A DNA stretch of 64,000 nucleotides from Desmospora activa DSM 45169 (GTDB lineage: Bacteria > Bacillota > Bacilli > Thermoactinomycetales > DSM-45169). This document shows, piece by piece, positions 45,320 through 52,659 of the stretch. The notes beneath the pieces were generated by a model. It was not told the DNA's origin. It did not search any database and saw nothing but the letters and a program-made list of their open reading frames with translations. The translations under genes and the position numbers were made by a program. The first letter of the stretch is position 1. Every line of letters begins with the position of its first letter. The stretch lies in NCBI RefSeq assembly GCF_003046315.1, contig NZ_PZZP01000001.1, positions 2,604,001 through 2,668,000 of the forward strand. Direction: 5' to 3'.

Positions 45320-45433
45320 ATGTCCGGCTACGGCTACGGCTATGGTTATGGCTATGGTTTCGGCCTGCGTCGCTTATTGATCTTCCTGCTTATCATCGCT
45401 ACCATCTTCGCCGTTCTCGGCATCTGGTATTGA
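45320..45433 (+). CDS. Gly/Tyr-rich tiny membrane protein, copy 1 (YjcZ-like)
   Basis: A 37-residue protein: MSG then five GY/GF dipeptides, an LRRLLIF turn and one hydrophobic helix ending LGIWY. Ribosome site AAGGGGGG precedes the ATG. It resembles the tiny Gly/Tyr-rich transmembrane proteins of the YjcZ group, several of which are made during sporulation. A sporulation-type -10 (CATAATTT) occurs about 30 bp upstream, weak evidence for mother-cell expression. Confidence 0.75.
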   Translation: MSGYGYGYGYGYGFGLRRLLIFLLIIATIFAVLGIWY

Positions 45434-45446
45434 ACGAACAAAGCAG

Positions 45447-45466
45447 GCCCGGTCCCCCAACCGGGC
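45447..45466 (+). terminator. hairpin between mini-protein copies 1 and 2
   Basis: GCCCGGT pairs with ACCGGGC around CCCCCA. No U-tract follows, so it is more likely an mRNA processing or stabilising element than a full terminator. Confidence 0.45.
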
Positions 45467-45485
45467 GTGGAAAGGGGGGAAAACC

Positions 45486-45587
45486 ATGTCCGGCTACGGT
45501 TATGGTTTCGGTTATGGCTTTGGCTTGCGTCGTTTATTGATCTTCCTGCTGGTCATCGCCACCATCTTCGCTCTGGTGTGTTACTAA
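45486..45587 (+). CDS. Gly/Tyr-rich tiny membrane protein, copy 2
   Basis: A 33-residue paralogue of copy 1 with three GY/GF pairs, the same GLRRLLIFLLVIATIFA helix and a CY ending. AAGGGGGGAAAA precedes the ATG. DNA is nearly identical to copies 1 and 3 over the helix, so the three arose by recent tandem duplication. Confidence 0.75.
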   Translation: MSGYGYGFGYGFGLRRLLIFLLVIATIFALVCY

Positions 45588-45642
45588 AAACAGGGCCCCC
45601 TAATCCGGGGCATCCTTGTACCGCTGGGAAGGAGGGAGAATC

Positions 45643-45741
45643 ATGGGCTACGGTTACGGTTTTGGTTATGGCTTCGGTCTGCGGCGTTTGTTGATCTTCC
45701 TGCTGGTCATTGCTACCATCTTCGCTCTGATCTGCTACTGA
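45643..45741 (+). CDS. Gly/Tyr-rich tiny membrane protein, copy 3
   Basis: A 32-residue paralogue starting MGYGYGFGYGFGLRR and ending FALICY. GGAAGGAGGG precedes the ATG, the best ribosome site of the three. A terminator-like stem follows, closing the cluster. Confidence 0.75.
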   Translation: MGYGYGFGYGFGLRRLLIFLLVIATIFALICY

Positions 45742-45778
45742 TAATACCGGCGAAGTGGTGCTTCATGACCCCGTGATT

Positions 45779-45810
45779 GCCCTCCCCTCAGGGGGGCTCT
45801 TCTCATTTTA
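45779..45810 (+). terminator. terminator of the mini-protein cluster
   Basis: GCCCTCC pairs with GGGGGGC (one G-T) and is followed by TCTTCTCATTTT. Confidence 0.65.
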
Positions 45811-45835
45811 TCCCAGTTAATCGGGAACTTTTTAT

Positions 45836-45871
45836 AACAAACCCCCATGTTTTCCCACATGGGGGTTTGTT
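45836..45871. terminator. long stem-loop after the YtxJ gene
   Basis: AACAAACCCCCATGT pairs with ACATGGGGGTTTGTT, 15 bp around a 6-base loop. It lies directly after the YtxJ stop codon and between converging genes. Confidence 0.75.
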
Positions 45872-45874
45872 GGA

Positions 45875-46225
45875 TCATAAATGCTGATCCACCGCTTCTT
45901 TTAGTGATTGTTGTGTAATATGCCAATGCGATTGGTCCCACAGTGGCAAACCGTTGCGAACGAGAATAGCCTGAGGGGATTGATGCTTGACATCCAAATC
46001 TGCCGCAATCTGATTGGATACAGCTCGTGATTCAATCACCTTTACAAACAAATAATCCACATCCGTCGGTGCGCTCTCAGCCAAAAACGTCTCAAACTCC
46101 CGATAAGCATCGGCGCTGACGGAACATTGTGTACTGTGTTTCATAATCAACGCCGGCCGTTTGTTGGGATCACTACGCCAACGCGACCATTCTTCCGTCG
46201 TTGTAATCTCGATCCATTTGGACAT
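45875..46225 (-). CDS. ytxJ: bacillithiol-system protein YtxJ
   Basis: A 116-residue thioredoxin-fold protein of the YtxJ family. The active-site segment is MKHSTQCSVSADAYREF (Cys34), with ILVRNGLPLWDQSHW as the cis-Pro region and C-terminal strand. Relatives are thought to serve as monothiol bacilliredoxins that remove bacillithiol from proteins. GGAG precedes ATG 46225. In B. subtilis ytxJ sits with ytxG and ytxH; here it is separated by about 5 kb. Confidence 0.9.
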   Translation of the reverse strand: MSKWIEITTTEEWSRWRSDPNKRPALIMKHSTQCSVSADAYREFETFLAESAPTDVDYLFVKVIESRAVSNQIAADLDVKHQSPQAILVRNGLPLWDQSHWHITQQSLKEAVDQHL

Positions 46226-46295
46226 ATATTCTCCACTCCTCAACTACAGAAATCCGTCTCCATTGTATCATGAAAAAAGGGCGCATTCGCCCCTA

Positions 46296-46718
46296 TTAAT
46301 CGGCTTGGTGAAGTCGTGCCGATCGATTGTTCTTGTTCAACAGGTTAAGCAGCAGCTGATACTCTTCCAACAACAAGGTTTCAAAAAAGCGCATCTCTTC
46401 CCGCAGTTTTCGGCTCTCACGAATCCACTGCTCCATTTTCTCGTCGTTGGAACCGACCTGCTGTTCCAATTGGTTGAGACGTTCCTTCAACTTCTGATAT
46501 TCATGGCTCCATTCAGATAGCTTATCGATGGCGGTTCCTGGCTCTATTCCCTTGCGATTGATTAAACTTTTCCATCGAAGATAGCAAGCGTTGCTGCTTC
46601 TTTCCAAGCGTTCACCGATGATATCAAAGGTTTGAGTACGTGACATCCCTGTTTTTTTACACTGTGCCACCCAATGGAGCAAGTTCCGATCTTCTTCAGG
46701 GGTCCAAGAACGGGACAA
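46296..46718 (-). CDS. RsfA-family Myb-like transcriptional regulator
   Basis: A 140-residue DNA-binding protein. The N-terminal Myb/SANT-like domain is RSWTPEEDRNLLHWVAQ, then ERLERSSNACYLRWKSLI (about 4-55), and a coiled coil follows. This is the architecture of RsfA, the prespore-specific regulator of Bacillus. The TTG at 46718 lies eight bases after GAGG and gives MSRSW, matching MKGRSW of the paralogue upstream. It follows that paralogue by about 40 bp, probably in one operon. Confidence 0.85.
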   Translation of the reverse strand: MSRSWTPEEDRNLLHWVAQCKKTGMSRTQTFDIIGERLERSSNACYLRWKSLINRKGIEPGTAIDKLSEWSHEYQKLKERLNQLEQQVGSNDEKMEQWIRESRKLREEMRFFETLLLEEYQLLLNLLNKNNRSARLHQAD

Positions 46719-46759
46719 ACCAGGCACCTCATTTCGTCAACGCTTCCTGTCCCTCCAGC

Positions 46760-47341
46760 TTATGATTCGGCCTGCCGGTTCGTATCCACGTCAGCCCCTT
46801 TACCAACTGAGGAAACCGCCTCTTCTCGCTCCTCTTCTTCTTCTTTTTCCATTTCTCGTTGTTTGTCCCGTGCCTGCTCCAACAATTTTACCAAACTGGC
46901 ATACCGATCCTTGATTTCATCCTGAAAGTTGCGAAAAGATTCCCACTCATCCTTTAAAAGATTATGCTTCTCCTTTAAATCCCTCAGCTTACGCTCACGC
47001 TCTCGCCGTAGACGTTCCATTTGATCCAACTTCTGCTGGTCCTCCCGGTAGGCTTGATCCATTTGTCGCAATGAACGAATAACGCCTTTTAAAGAATCGC
47101 CGGAGGAGCGATTCCGTTGCAACTGTTTCGTTACCCGTTCGTGCTTTGCCTTTTGAAAAGCGCGCATCTCTCGCTTGCGAAGCACCGCATTCCAACGAAA
47201 GCCACAGGCACCCGCTGTCCGTCCAATCCGCCTTCCTACCCGCTCAAAGGTTTCCAACTGACTCTGTCCCTGGCGAACCGATGCCAACACTTCTTCCGTC
47301 AGGATACGATCTTCTTCCGCACTCCAGGAACGACCTTTCAT
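46760..47341 (-). CDS. RsfA-family Myb-like transcriptional regulator
   Basis: A 193-residue paralogue with the more typical RsfA sequence RSWSAEEDRILTEEVLASV and RRIGRTAGACGFRWNAVLRK in the DNA-binding domain. A long coiled coil rich in Arg, Glu and Lys (about 70-170) follows. GGGGAG precedes the ATG. In Bacillus RsfA fine-tunes SigF-dependent prespore genes; two adjacent paralogues suggest divided roles. Confidence 0.87.
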   Translation of the reverse strand: MKGRSWSAEEDRILTEEVLASVRQGQSQLETFERVGRRIGRTAGACGFRWNAVLRKREMRAFQKAKHERVTKQLQRNRSSGDSLKGVIRSLRQMDQAYREDQQKLDQMERLRRERERKLRDLKEKHNLLKDEWESFRNFQDEIKDRYASLVKLLEQARDKQREMEKEEEEEREEAVSSVGKGADVDTNRQAES

Positions 47342-47544
47342 GGATCCGCTCCCCTTTCTTCGCTTCGTCGTTATAATATATGTCAGCCGCCCAGCAATTG
47401 CTATCGTTTACGAGTATCTTTTTTATATCTTTGCGAGCGGGAAAACCCTTAGCTTCAGCTATGGGGATGATAGCGAGCGTCGTTCGGTATCTCCTTTGTG
47501 GGGATGCTTAGAACGGCAATTTCTGAAAAGTCATTTACAAGCTT

Positions 47545-47585
47545 ATATTAAAAAGAGCCGGAGGGTACCTTCACCCATCCGGCTC
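47545..47585 (-). terminator. terminator of the DUF309 gene
   Basis: GAGCCGGA pairs with TCCGGCTC, followed by TTTTTAATAT on the minus strand. It starts at the stop codon. The 47342-47544 stretch shows nothing else. Confidence 0.85.
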
Positions 47586-47973
47586 ATACCTGATGCAAGT
47601 ACGGGAGCGGGCATACTCCCAATCCGATTGCTTCCACCTGCTCTGGCTCCATTTGTCCGATTTCTTCCGGCAACATACGTAAACAGGTGGACAGCCATAA
47701 AAGGATATCCGCGACGTCGACTCCATCCTGGTCTGATCCATACGGACTGAGATAACGATGCGCCGATGAAGCCAATTTGCGTGCTCCTCTCACCTTACCT
47801 CTCTTCAACTGGTGCATAATGGCCGCAATCTGGATCAGGCCATGATAAAAATCATTATCCCGCTCCGTTTGCCACAATTCTTCCAACACCTCATGCGCTT
47901 CCCAGTACTCCTGTTGATGGTAATGGTGAAAGAACTGAATGTATAGGGGATGGTACGCTTGTTCCCGGCTCAA
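47584..47973 (-). CDS. DUF309 domain protein
   Basis: A 129-residue helical protein matching the DUF309 family: YIQFFHHYHQQEYWEAHEVLEELW near the N-terminus and FYHGLIQIAAIMHQLKRG in the middle, with histidines arranged as if for a metal site. Biochemical function is unknown for the family. Single gene with its own terminator. Confidence 0.85.
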   Translation of the reverse strand: MSREQAYHPLYIQFFHHYHQQEYWEAHEVLEELWQTERDNDFYHGLIQIAAIMHQLKRGKVRGARKLASSAHRYLSPYGSDQDGVDVADILLWLSTCLRMLPEEIGQMEPEQVEAIGLGVCPLPYLHQV

Positions 47974-48052
47974 ACTGCTCGCTCCTTTTCACTGTCGACT
48001 TTTTTAAGTTTATATCATCTCGGTTTACCCTTTTCGACAACAGGGTAAGTAA

Positions 48053-48081
48053 ATAAAAAAAGACCAGGCAAAAACCTGGCC
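48053..48081 (-). terminator. terminator of the 30-codon transcript
   Basis: On the minus strand GGCCAGG pairs with CCTGGTC around TTTTTG, followed by at least seven Ts. Confidence 0.88.
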
Positions 48082-48108
48082 ACATGAAAGAGGGTCAAGA
48101 TTAAGGAG

Positions 48109-48201
48109 TTAAGAAGCGTGGTAGCGTGACGTGCTCCCGTTGTACGGGTGCTTCTCGTTTTGAGCGTAACTCTCCACGATGGCTTCGCCAAGCCTAAGCA
48201 A
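48109..48201 (-). CDS. candidate 30-residue peptide in a discrete transcription unit
   Basis: From a TTG nine bases after GAGG the frame reads MLRLGEAIVESYAQNEKH, then PYNGSTSRYHAS and a stop. Residues 2-14 would form an amphipathic helix; the tail is polar. It is flanked by a SigA promoter and a strong terminator and nothing else fits between them. The alternative is a structured small RNA of about 160 nt: GGCTT/AAGCC and CCCGT/ACGGG hairpins lie within it. I do not recognise the peptide or the RNA. Confidence 0.5.
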   Translation of the reverse strand: MLRLGEAIVESYAQNEKHPYNGSTSRYHAS

Positions 48202-48226
48202 GGAGGTCAACCTCGCTTACAGCTTC

Positions 48227-48255
48227 ATCTTACCACAATGTTCGAAATTTGTCGA
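48227..48255 (-). promoter_or_regulatory. promoter of the 30-codon transcript
   Basis: TCGACA (48255-48250) and TAAGAT (48232-48227) with a 17-bp spacer. Transcription would start near 48220, leaving a 5' UTR of about 19 nt, just enough for the ribosome site. Confidence 0.75.
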
Positions 48256-48298
48256 TATATGCTCGTTATTTTTTTTACAATTGATTTAGATTATCGCT

Positions 48299-48991
48299 TC
48301 ACGACCATACGCGCTGAAAAACTCGTTTTAAGGTGTCTCCTTTGGATTTCTCCTGGGAACGTAATGCTTTTCGCACCCGATTTTTCAAAACGCGATTTCT
48401 AGAATTAGATAGAATCGTGTGCAGCAGATAACGAACCTCTTCGCTTCCCTCTCCCAATCGCCCCAGTACATCGGCGCAGGTTTCAATATAACGAATATCA
48501 TCCACAGGTTGACGCGAAGCGATCTCCAAATGTAAGACCGCTTGTTGTTTTCGGTTTGTACGGACATAAACATTCGCCAGTAACGCGTGGGCGAAAGAAT
48601 CTTGCGGGTTTATAGTCAATCCTCGCAACAGATGGGACTCTGCCGACTGCAACGCCTGTTCTCGCCACAGAAGATACCGTCCAAATTCCCGATACGCTTG
48701 GCTGAGAGTTGGATGGTTGGCCAATACATGCTCAAACCTGGACCGGGATTCATCCACGCGCCCCGCTGCTTCCAAAATCAGAGCGTGAAGCAATAATCCT
48801 CCTGCGTGAAAAGGATCTTGGCCCAACAATTTCTCAATGGCGCCCAGTGCCTCCGGAAACTTTTTCTTCTCGTATTTCAAACGCGCCAGCTCATAATAGC
48901 GGGTCACGCTGGGGTCTCCTTCGGTTTGCCGGTGATCCCCCTTTTTGGGTCGGAAGGGTTCCACCTTCGTCGCCGTACCCAAACCAGCCAT
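48299..48991 (-). CDS. tetratricopeptide-repeat protein
   Basis: A 230-residue TPR protein. Repeats can be seen at about 30-65 (YYELARLKYEKKKFPEALGAIEKLL), 65-100 and 100-170 (LLRGLTINPQDSFAHALLANVYV). These form a superhelical scaffold for protein-protein contacts. AAGGGGG precedes the ATG. No enzymatic domain is present; partner unknown. Single gene. Confidence 0.8.
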   Translation of the reverse strand: MAGLGTATKVEPFRPKKGDHRQTEGDPSVTRYYELARLKYEKKKFPEALGAIEKLLGQDPFHAGGLLLHALILEAAGRVDESRSRFEHVLANHPTLSQAYREFGRYLLWREQALQSAESHLLRGLTINPQDSFAHALLANVYVRTNRKQQAVLHLEIASRQPVDDIRYIETCADVLGRLGEGSEEVRYLLHTILSNSRNRVLKNRVRKALRSQEKSKGDTLKRVFQRVWS

Positions 48992-49186
48992 TTCGATTCC
49001 CCCTTCTCCCTGATTGCTAAGGATTCCGGTCCCTCACCTCTCCGTTCATAACAACGATTCGATTTTATCGCATTCGACAATTTTTGTCACGTTTTTTCGA
49101 CAAATGAACGCCAAAAAAGGCGGAATTTTTCCGCCTGAGTTTAACTGCTGGAAAAAATATCGATCGAGTGCGGTCGTTCTGTTTTC

Positions 49187-50950
49187 TTAGAAAAAAAGTT
49201 CATAAATGCTGATACCAACTAACATGACACCGCCCCCGAGCAAAACCCAGCGAATATAAGAATTGGTATGATAGGCATCCCAGAGCCGCAAGGGTATTAA
49301 GCCCGTAGGAAGAAAAAGATACCAGCTGAAGGGTTGAGGTTGCGTCCATCCCAGCCATTGTGTTCCCACCAAATAATGGACAATCAAGAGAAAGAGCAAT
49401 ACGCTCACATAGGTGGAAACGGCTCCAACCACTCGATTCCTCCAACGGATTCGACCTGGTTGGATATGTTTTTGCTGCTTTAGCTCTTTTAGAAAAGCCA
49501 ATTCATCCGTGGCATCCAGCGGATGCATACATACCGGGGATTCCCGTTCTACCCGGTGTCCATTTACGTATAAGTGATAACTGAAGGAATGATTCTCCTC
49601 TTCTCGCACTTCCACCACGGCCCAATGACGTCCGATGCGAAAGGCGTGGATACTTCCTTTTTCCCCAACTTTCCACCGTTGTTCATCCATGAGACGATCG
49701 TCTAGAAACAGAAAGCGTTTTCCAGATAGCCGTTGATGCTCCAAGCGAATGGAACAACTACCACCCTCCAACTGTAACAGCCACACAACATCCTTCCCCT
49801 GTAGTTTGTATGGATACAGTGGTTCACCGGTATCAATCGAATAGCCATTGACAAACAATTGATACATATATTCGAATCCGTTTAATTGCCGCACAATTAA
49901 AGCACAGGAATGCTCCCCCGTCTGAAATGCAAAATAGCTATCTTTGGACTTTTTCCAGAAATTCTTTTCCCCTACTAACTCCTTATCCACCCAAATTTTC
50001 GCTTTTGTCGGTCCATGCTCCACCAAGACCGTATGGGTCTTTCCCTGTAGATGAAAGCGCCAAATACGTTTGCCGCCACCGGAAGAGCTGACGGCTGGTT
50101 TAAAATCCAATGTCTCACCCGTATCGACCGAGATTCCGTTTACCATCAAATCATAGCGGTACATCCATTTGCCATGATGCCTGATACTGAGGGCACAACG
50201 GTGATTACCCAAGAAAAACGGGTGTTGGCTATCTTTTTGATCCGGTGCAAATCCGCTTTGGACGAGCAGTTGACCATCCACCACCAACTTCTTTTCATGA
50301 TTCATCCCCCGGTGCTCCAACATAATGGTGTGGGTGATGCCTTCCAGGGTGATAAACCATATTTTTTTGCGGTATTCGGAGGGACTAGGAGGAACAGGCT
50401 CAATCTGTTTCCCCGCCTCATGCAACAATCCATCAATCGATAAGTCATAACAAAAATAATATCGATCCACCTGCGAAAGATGAATCCCGATCCGATGACC
50501 TTTAAAAATCAACAGATGATCACTATCTTCCTCGGCATAAAAACGGCTCTCTTCCACCAGTCGTCCGTCCAGATAAATCATTCGCCGTTCAAAGGGAACA
50601 TGCTGATAGAGCAAGGTGTGTAACCCGTCATTCAGACGCAGAATCCAGCGCTTGGTAATCCCTTTTGAGGGCGAAGACGAGAAGGGGGGTACATCTTTTC
50701 CGCTTATGACGGAAAATCCGTCCAATGACAGATCATAGTCATATTCTCTCTGGTGGTGGTCATATCGCATATGTAGTCCACAACAATGCTCTTTCAGATT
50801 AAAAAAGCGGTGACAATCCCGTTCTTCTCTGCCCTTCCATCGTTCAACCAAGTCTCCGTCGATCCGGATTAAACCCGCTCCAAAATCGTTCTCTAGTTCG
50901 ACAATATGATGGTTTCCCCCGATTTGAACGGCCCAGCTCTTTCGTTCCAT
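49187..50950 (-). CDS. membrane protein with five FAIM1-like repeats
   Basis: A 587-residue protein built of five similar beta-rich units (about 5-84, 100-181, 195-280, 295-377, 387-470) and a membrane C-terminus with three helices (about 507-528, 541-557, 566-585). Each unit follows W-x-(L/V/I)...H-T-(I/V/L)..(L/V)EH....K..(V/L)D...F..G.H...L.(I/V)R....Y.Y.L.VNG, the pattern of the Fas apoptosis inhibitory molecule (FAIM1) domain. No signal peptide is seen, so the repeats are probably cytoplasmic. Family assignment rests on pattern recognition. Function unknown. Confidence 0.7.
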   Translation of the reverse strand: MERKSWAVQIGGNHHIVELENDFGAGLIRIDGDLVERWKGREERDCHRFFNLKEHCCGLHMRYDHHQREYDYDLSLDGFSVISGKDVPPFSSSPSKGITKRWILRLNDGLHTLLYQHVPFERRMIYLDGRLVEESRFYAEEDSDHLLIFKGHRIGIHLSQVDRYYFCYDLSIDGLLHEAGKQIEPVPPSPSEYRKKIWFITLEGITHTIMLEHRGMNHEKKLVVDGQLLVQSGFAPDQKDSQHPFFLGNHRCALSIRHHGKWMYRYDLMVNGISVDTGETLDFKPAVSSSGGGKRIWRFHLQGKTHTVLVEHGPTKAKIWVDKELVGEKNFWKKSKDSYFAFQTGEHSCALIVRQLNGFEYMYQLFVNGYSIDTGEPLYPYKLQGKDVVWLLQLEGGSCSIRLEHQRLSGKRFLFLDDRLMDEQRWKVGEKGSIHAFRIGRHWAVVEVREEENHSFSYHLYVNGHRVERESPVCMHPLDATDELAFLKELKQQKHIQPGRIRWRNRVVGAVSTYVSVLLFLLIVHYLVGTQWLGWTQPQPFSWYLFLPTGLIPLRLWDAYHTNSYIRWVLLGGGVMLVGISIYELFF

Positions 50951-51029
50951 CTCACGCCCCCCTTCTCTTTCCCTATTGTATATTATTCGCAGACAACTCC
51001 AATTTTCGTGTCAAAAAGCAGTGATTATC

Positions 51030-51077
51030 ATAAAAAAATAAAAAATCGACTTTTCCTTCACTAAGAAAAAGCCGATT
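51030..51077 (-). terminator. terminator of the CoA-binding protein gene
   Basis: AATCGGCTTTTTC pairs imperfectly with GGAAAAGTCGATT, followed by TTTTATTTTTTT on the minus strand. Confidence 0.75.
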
Positions 51078-51163
51078 CATGTCGAAATTACCGTTTTTAT
51101 CGCGTTTCGCAAAAGGATAATCATCCCAACAAAAATGAATCGTTACGATTTGTGCGGATGATT

Positions 51164-51592
51164 TTAAGTTGATGTGCGACCCAATAAAATCGCGTGGTCC
51201 ACTTTTATGCAGCGATCCATCACTACCGTTAGGCCTGCATCCTGTGCAAGCACCGCCGCTTCTTCATTGATCACACCTTGTTGAAACCAGATGGCCTTTG
51301 CACCGGCCGCGACTGCATCACGGGCGATCGGTACACAATGTTCGCTACGACGGAACACATTGACGATATCGATCGCTTCTTCAATCTCCGTCACGGACCG
51401 GTACGGCTGCTCACCCAAGACCGGTTCTTGTAAGGCAGGATTGACGGGGATAATGCGATATCCCGCCTTCTGTAGGGCCTGGGCGATCATATGGCTGGTA
51501 CGGTGGGGTTTATCGGATAAGCCGACGACCGCAATCGTTTTCGCTTTCGTCAGCATGGCTTTGAGTTGGTCTTCTCCCGGATTTTGATGCAT
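51164..51592 (-). CDS. CoA-binding domain protein
   Basis: A 142-residue Rossmann-fold protein of the small CoA-binding family (YccU/DUF-type succinyl-CoA-synthetase alpha N-domain). The dinucleotide-type loop IAVVGLSDKPHRTSH is at about 20-34, with VFRRSEHCVPIARDAVAAGAK and IWFQQGVINEEAA further on. It probably binds CoA or an acyl-CoA as a sensor or carrier. GAGGAGGGG precedes the ATG. Confidence 0.87.
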   Translation of the reverse strand: MHQNPGEDQLKAMLTKAKTIAVVGLSDKPHRTSHMIAQALQKAGYRIIPVNPALQEPVLGEQPYRSVTEIEEAIDIVNVFRRSEHCVPIARDAVAAGAKAIWFQQGVINEEAAVLAQDAGLTVVMDRCIKVDHAILLGRTST

Positions 51593-51777
51593 AACAGCCC
51601 CTCCTCCACTCTCTCAAGATCAAAATGCACGTGCATACGCCTGTGGCATGATTGGCTCCCGTCCTAACACCAGAGCCGCCTGAATACTCCCTGCTTTTAT
51701 TGAAGCTACGTTTTATTTCGAAAAACGAAACAACCACCTTCATTATAACAGAACCTCAGCGGCAGTGAAAAAACCGT

Positions 51778-52461
51778 TTAGTTGGACTCAGGATCGTCGG
51801 AAAATATAGCCGGTAAAAAACGACGTGCCCAATCGGTCAACGGAAGGGAACGGCCATCCCATTCCCGATATGCCCGCTTAATCTCCTCTAAGAGTGCGAC
51901 GGGAATCCGTTTCCCCCGGAATAAAGGATAAAAGCGGCGATATGCCTGCACCATATGATCCCAGCGACCATCGTCACCCGACTTTAGATATTCCGATACA
52001 TCGAGAAGCTTGGCGTGTCCATCTTGCAACAACACATTTTTCAAATGGATATCCCGTGGATTTAACCCCCGGTCCCGTGCATATCGGCGTGCTTCCTCCA
52101 CTTCCTCCACCACCGATTCCGGGATGGGAATCCCTTCAATCAAGCAGTCATAAAGTGTCTTCCCCCGCTCGTAGCTCAACACCAGACAACCGGGATATGC
52201 ATCTTTTAACAGCGGAAACCATCGTGATTTCCCCAACTTATGGTATACTTCCACCTCGTTGGCCCAGACTTGTTCCCGATTCGGCGCAAACACTTTAAAT
52301 ACCGTATCCCGGTCCTGCGGATGATAAACGACAACCGCATCCGTACCCACCCCCACGATTTCCAAGGGTGCCGGGATATGGAAGATCTTTACCAACTGAT
52401 TGTCAGGACGCGGTTCCAAACTGACGCGCTGTAGCAAGGGAATTACCTTTTTCCACGACAT
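51778..52461 (-). CDS. protein-kinase-like protein (YrzF type)
   Basis: A 227-residue kinase-fold protein. The ATP-loop lysine region is DRDTVFKVFAPNREQVWANE, the catalytic loop RGLNPRDIHLKNVLL replaces the usual HRD..N, and the metal motif reads KLLDVSEY in place of DFG. This resembles B. subtilis YrzF, annotated as a possible Ser/Thr kinase. Only the short N-lobe and C-lobe are present. Activity is plausible but the altered loop makes it uncertain. GGGGGG precedes the ATG. Confidence 0.75.
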   Translation of the reverse strand: MSWKKVIPLLQRVSLEPRPDNQLVKIFHIPAPLEIVGVGTDAVVVYHPQDRDTVFKVFAPNREQVWANEVEVYHKLGKSRWFPLLKDAYPGCLVLSYERGKTLYDCLIEGIPIPESVVEEVEEARRYARDRGLNPRDIHLKNVLLQDGHAKLLDVSEYLKSGDDGRWDHMVQAYRRFYPLFRGKRIPVALLEEIKRAYREWDGRSLPLTDWARRFLPAIFSDDPESN

Positions 52462-52630
52462 CAGGCCGTTCCCCCCTTTCTATCCTGTACTATTATGTAT
52501 GATATTTGATCTTCAGCAGATATTTTAACCTGAATCGCTCATCCAACCCCTATCTAAAAATTTGATTCCATATGGAATGGAATCGCTCCTTCATATTAAC
52601 GTTTCCATGATGACAACAGTGTCAGCAAAA

Positions 52631-52659
52631 CAAAAAAGGAGATCTTTCGATCTCCTTTT
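52631..52659 (-). terminator. uxaA terminator
   Basis: AAAAGGAGATC pairs with GATCTCCTTTT around a 4-base loop, followed by TTGTTTTG on the minus strand. Confidence 0.85.

Noticed and set aside
48053-48232. 6S RNA or SRP RNA
   Set aside because: Length would suit 6S RNA, but I find no long rod-like pairing of the two ends, and no SRP GGAA-tetraloop helix.
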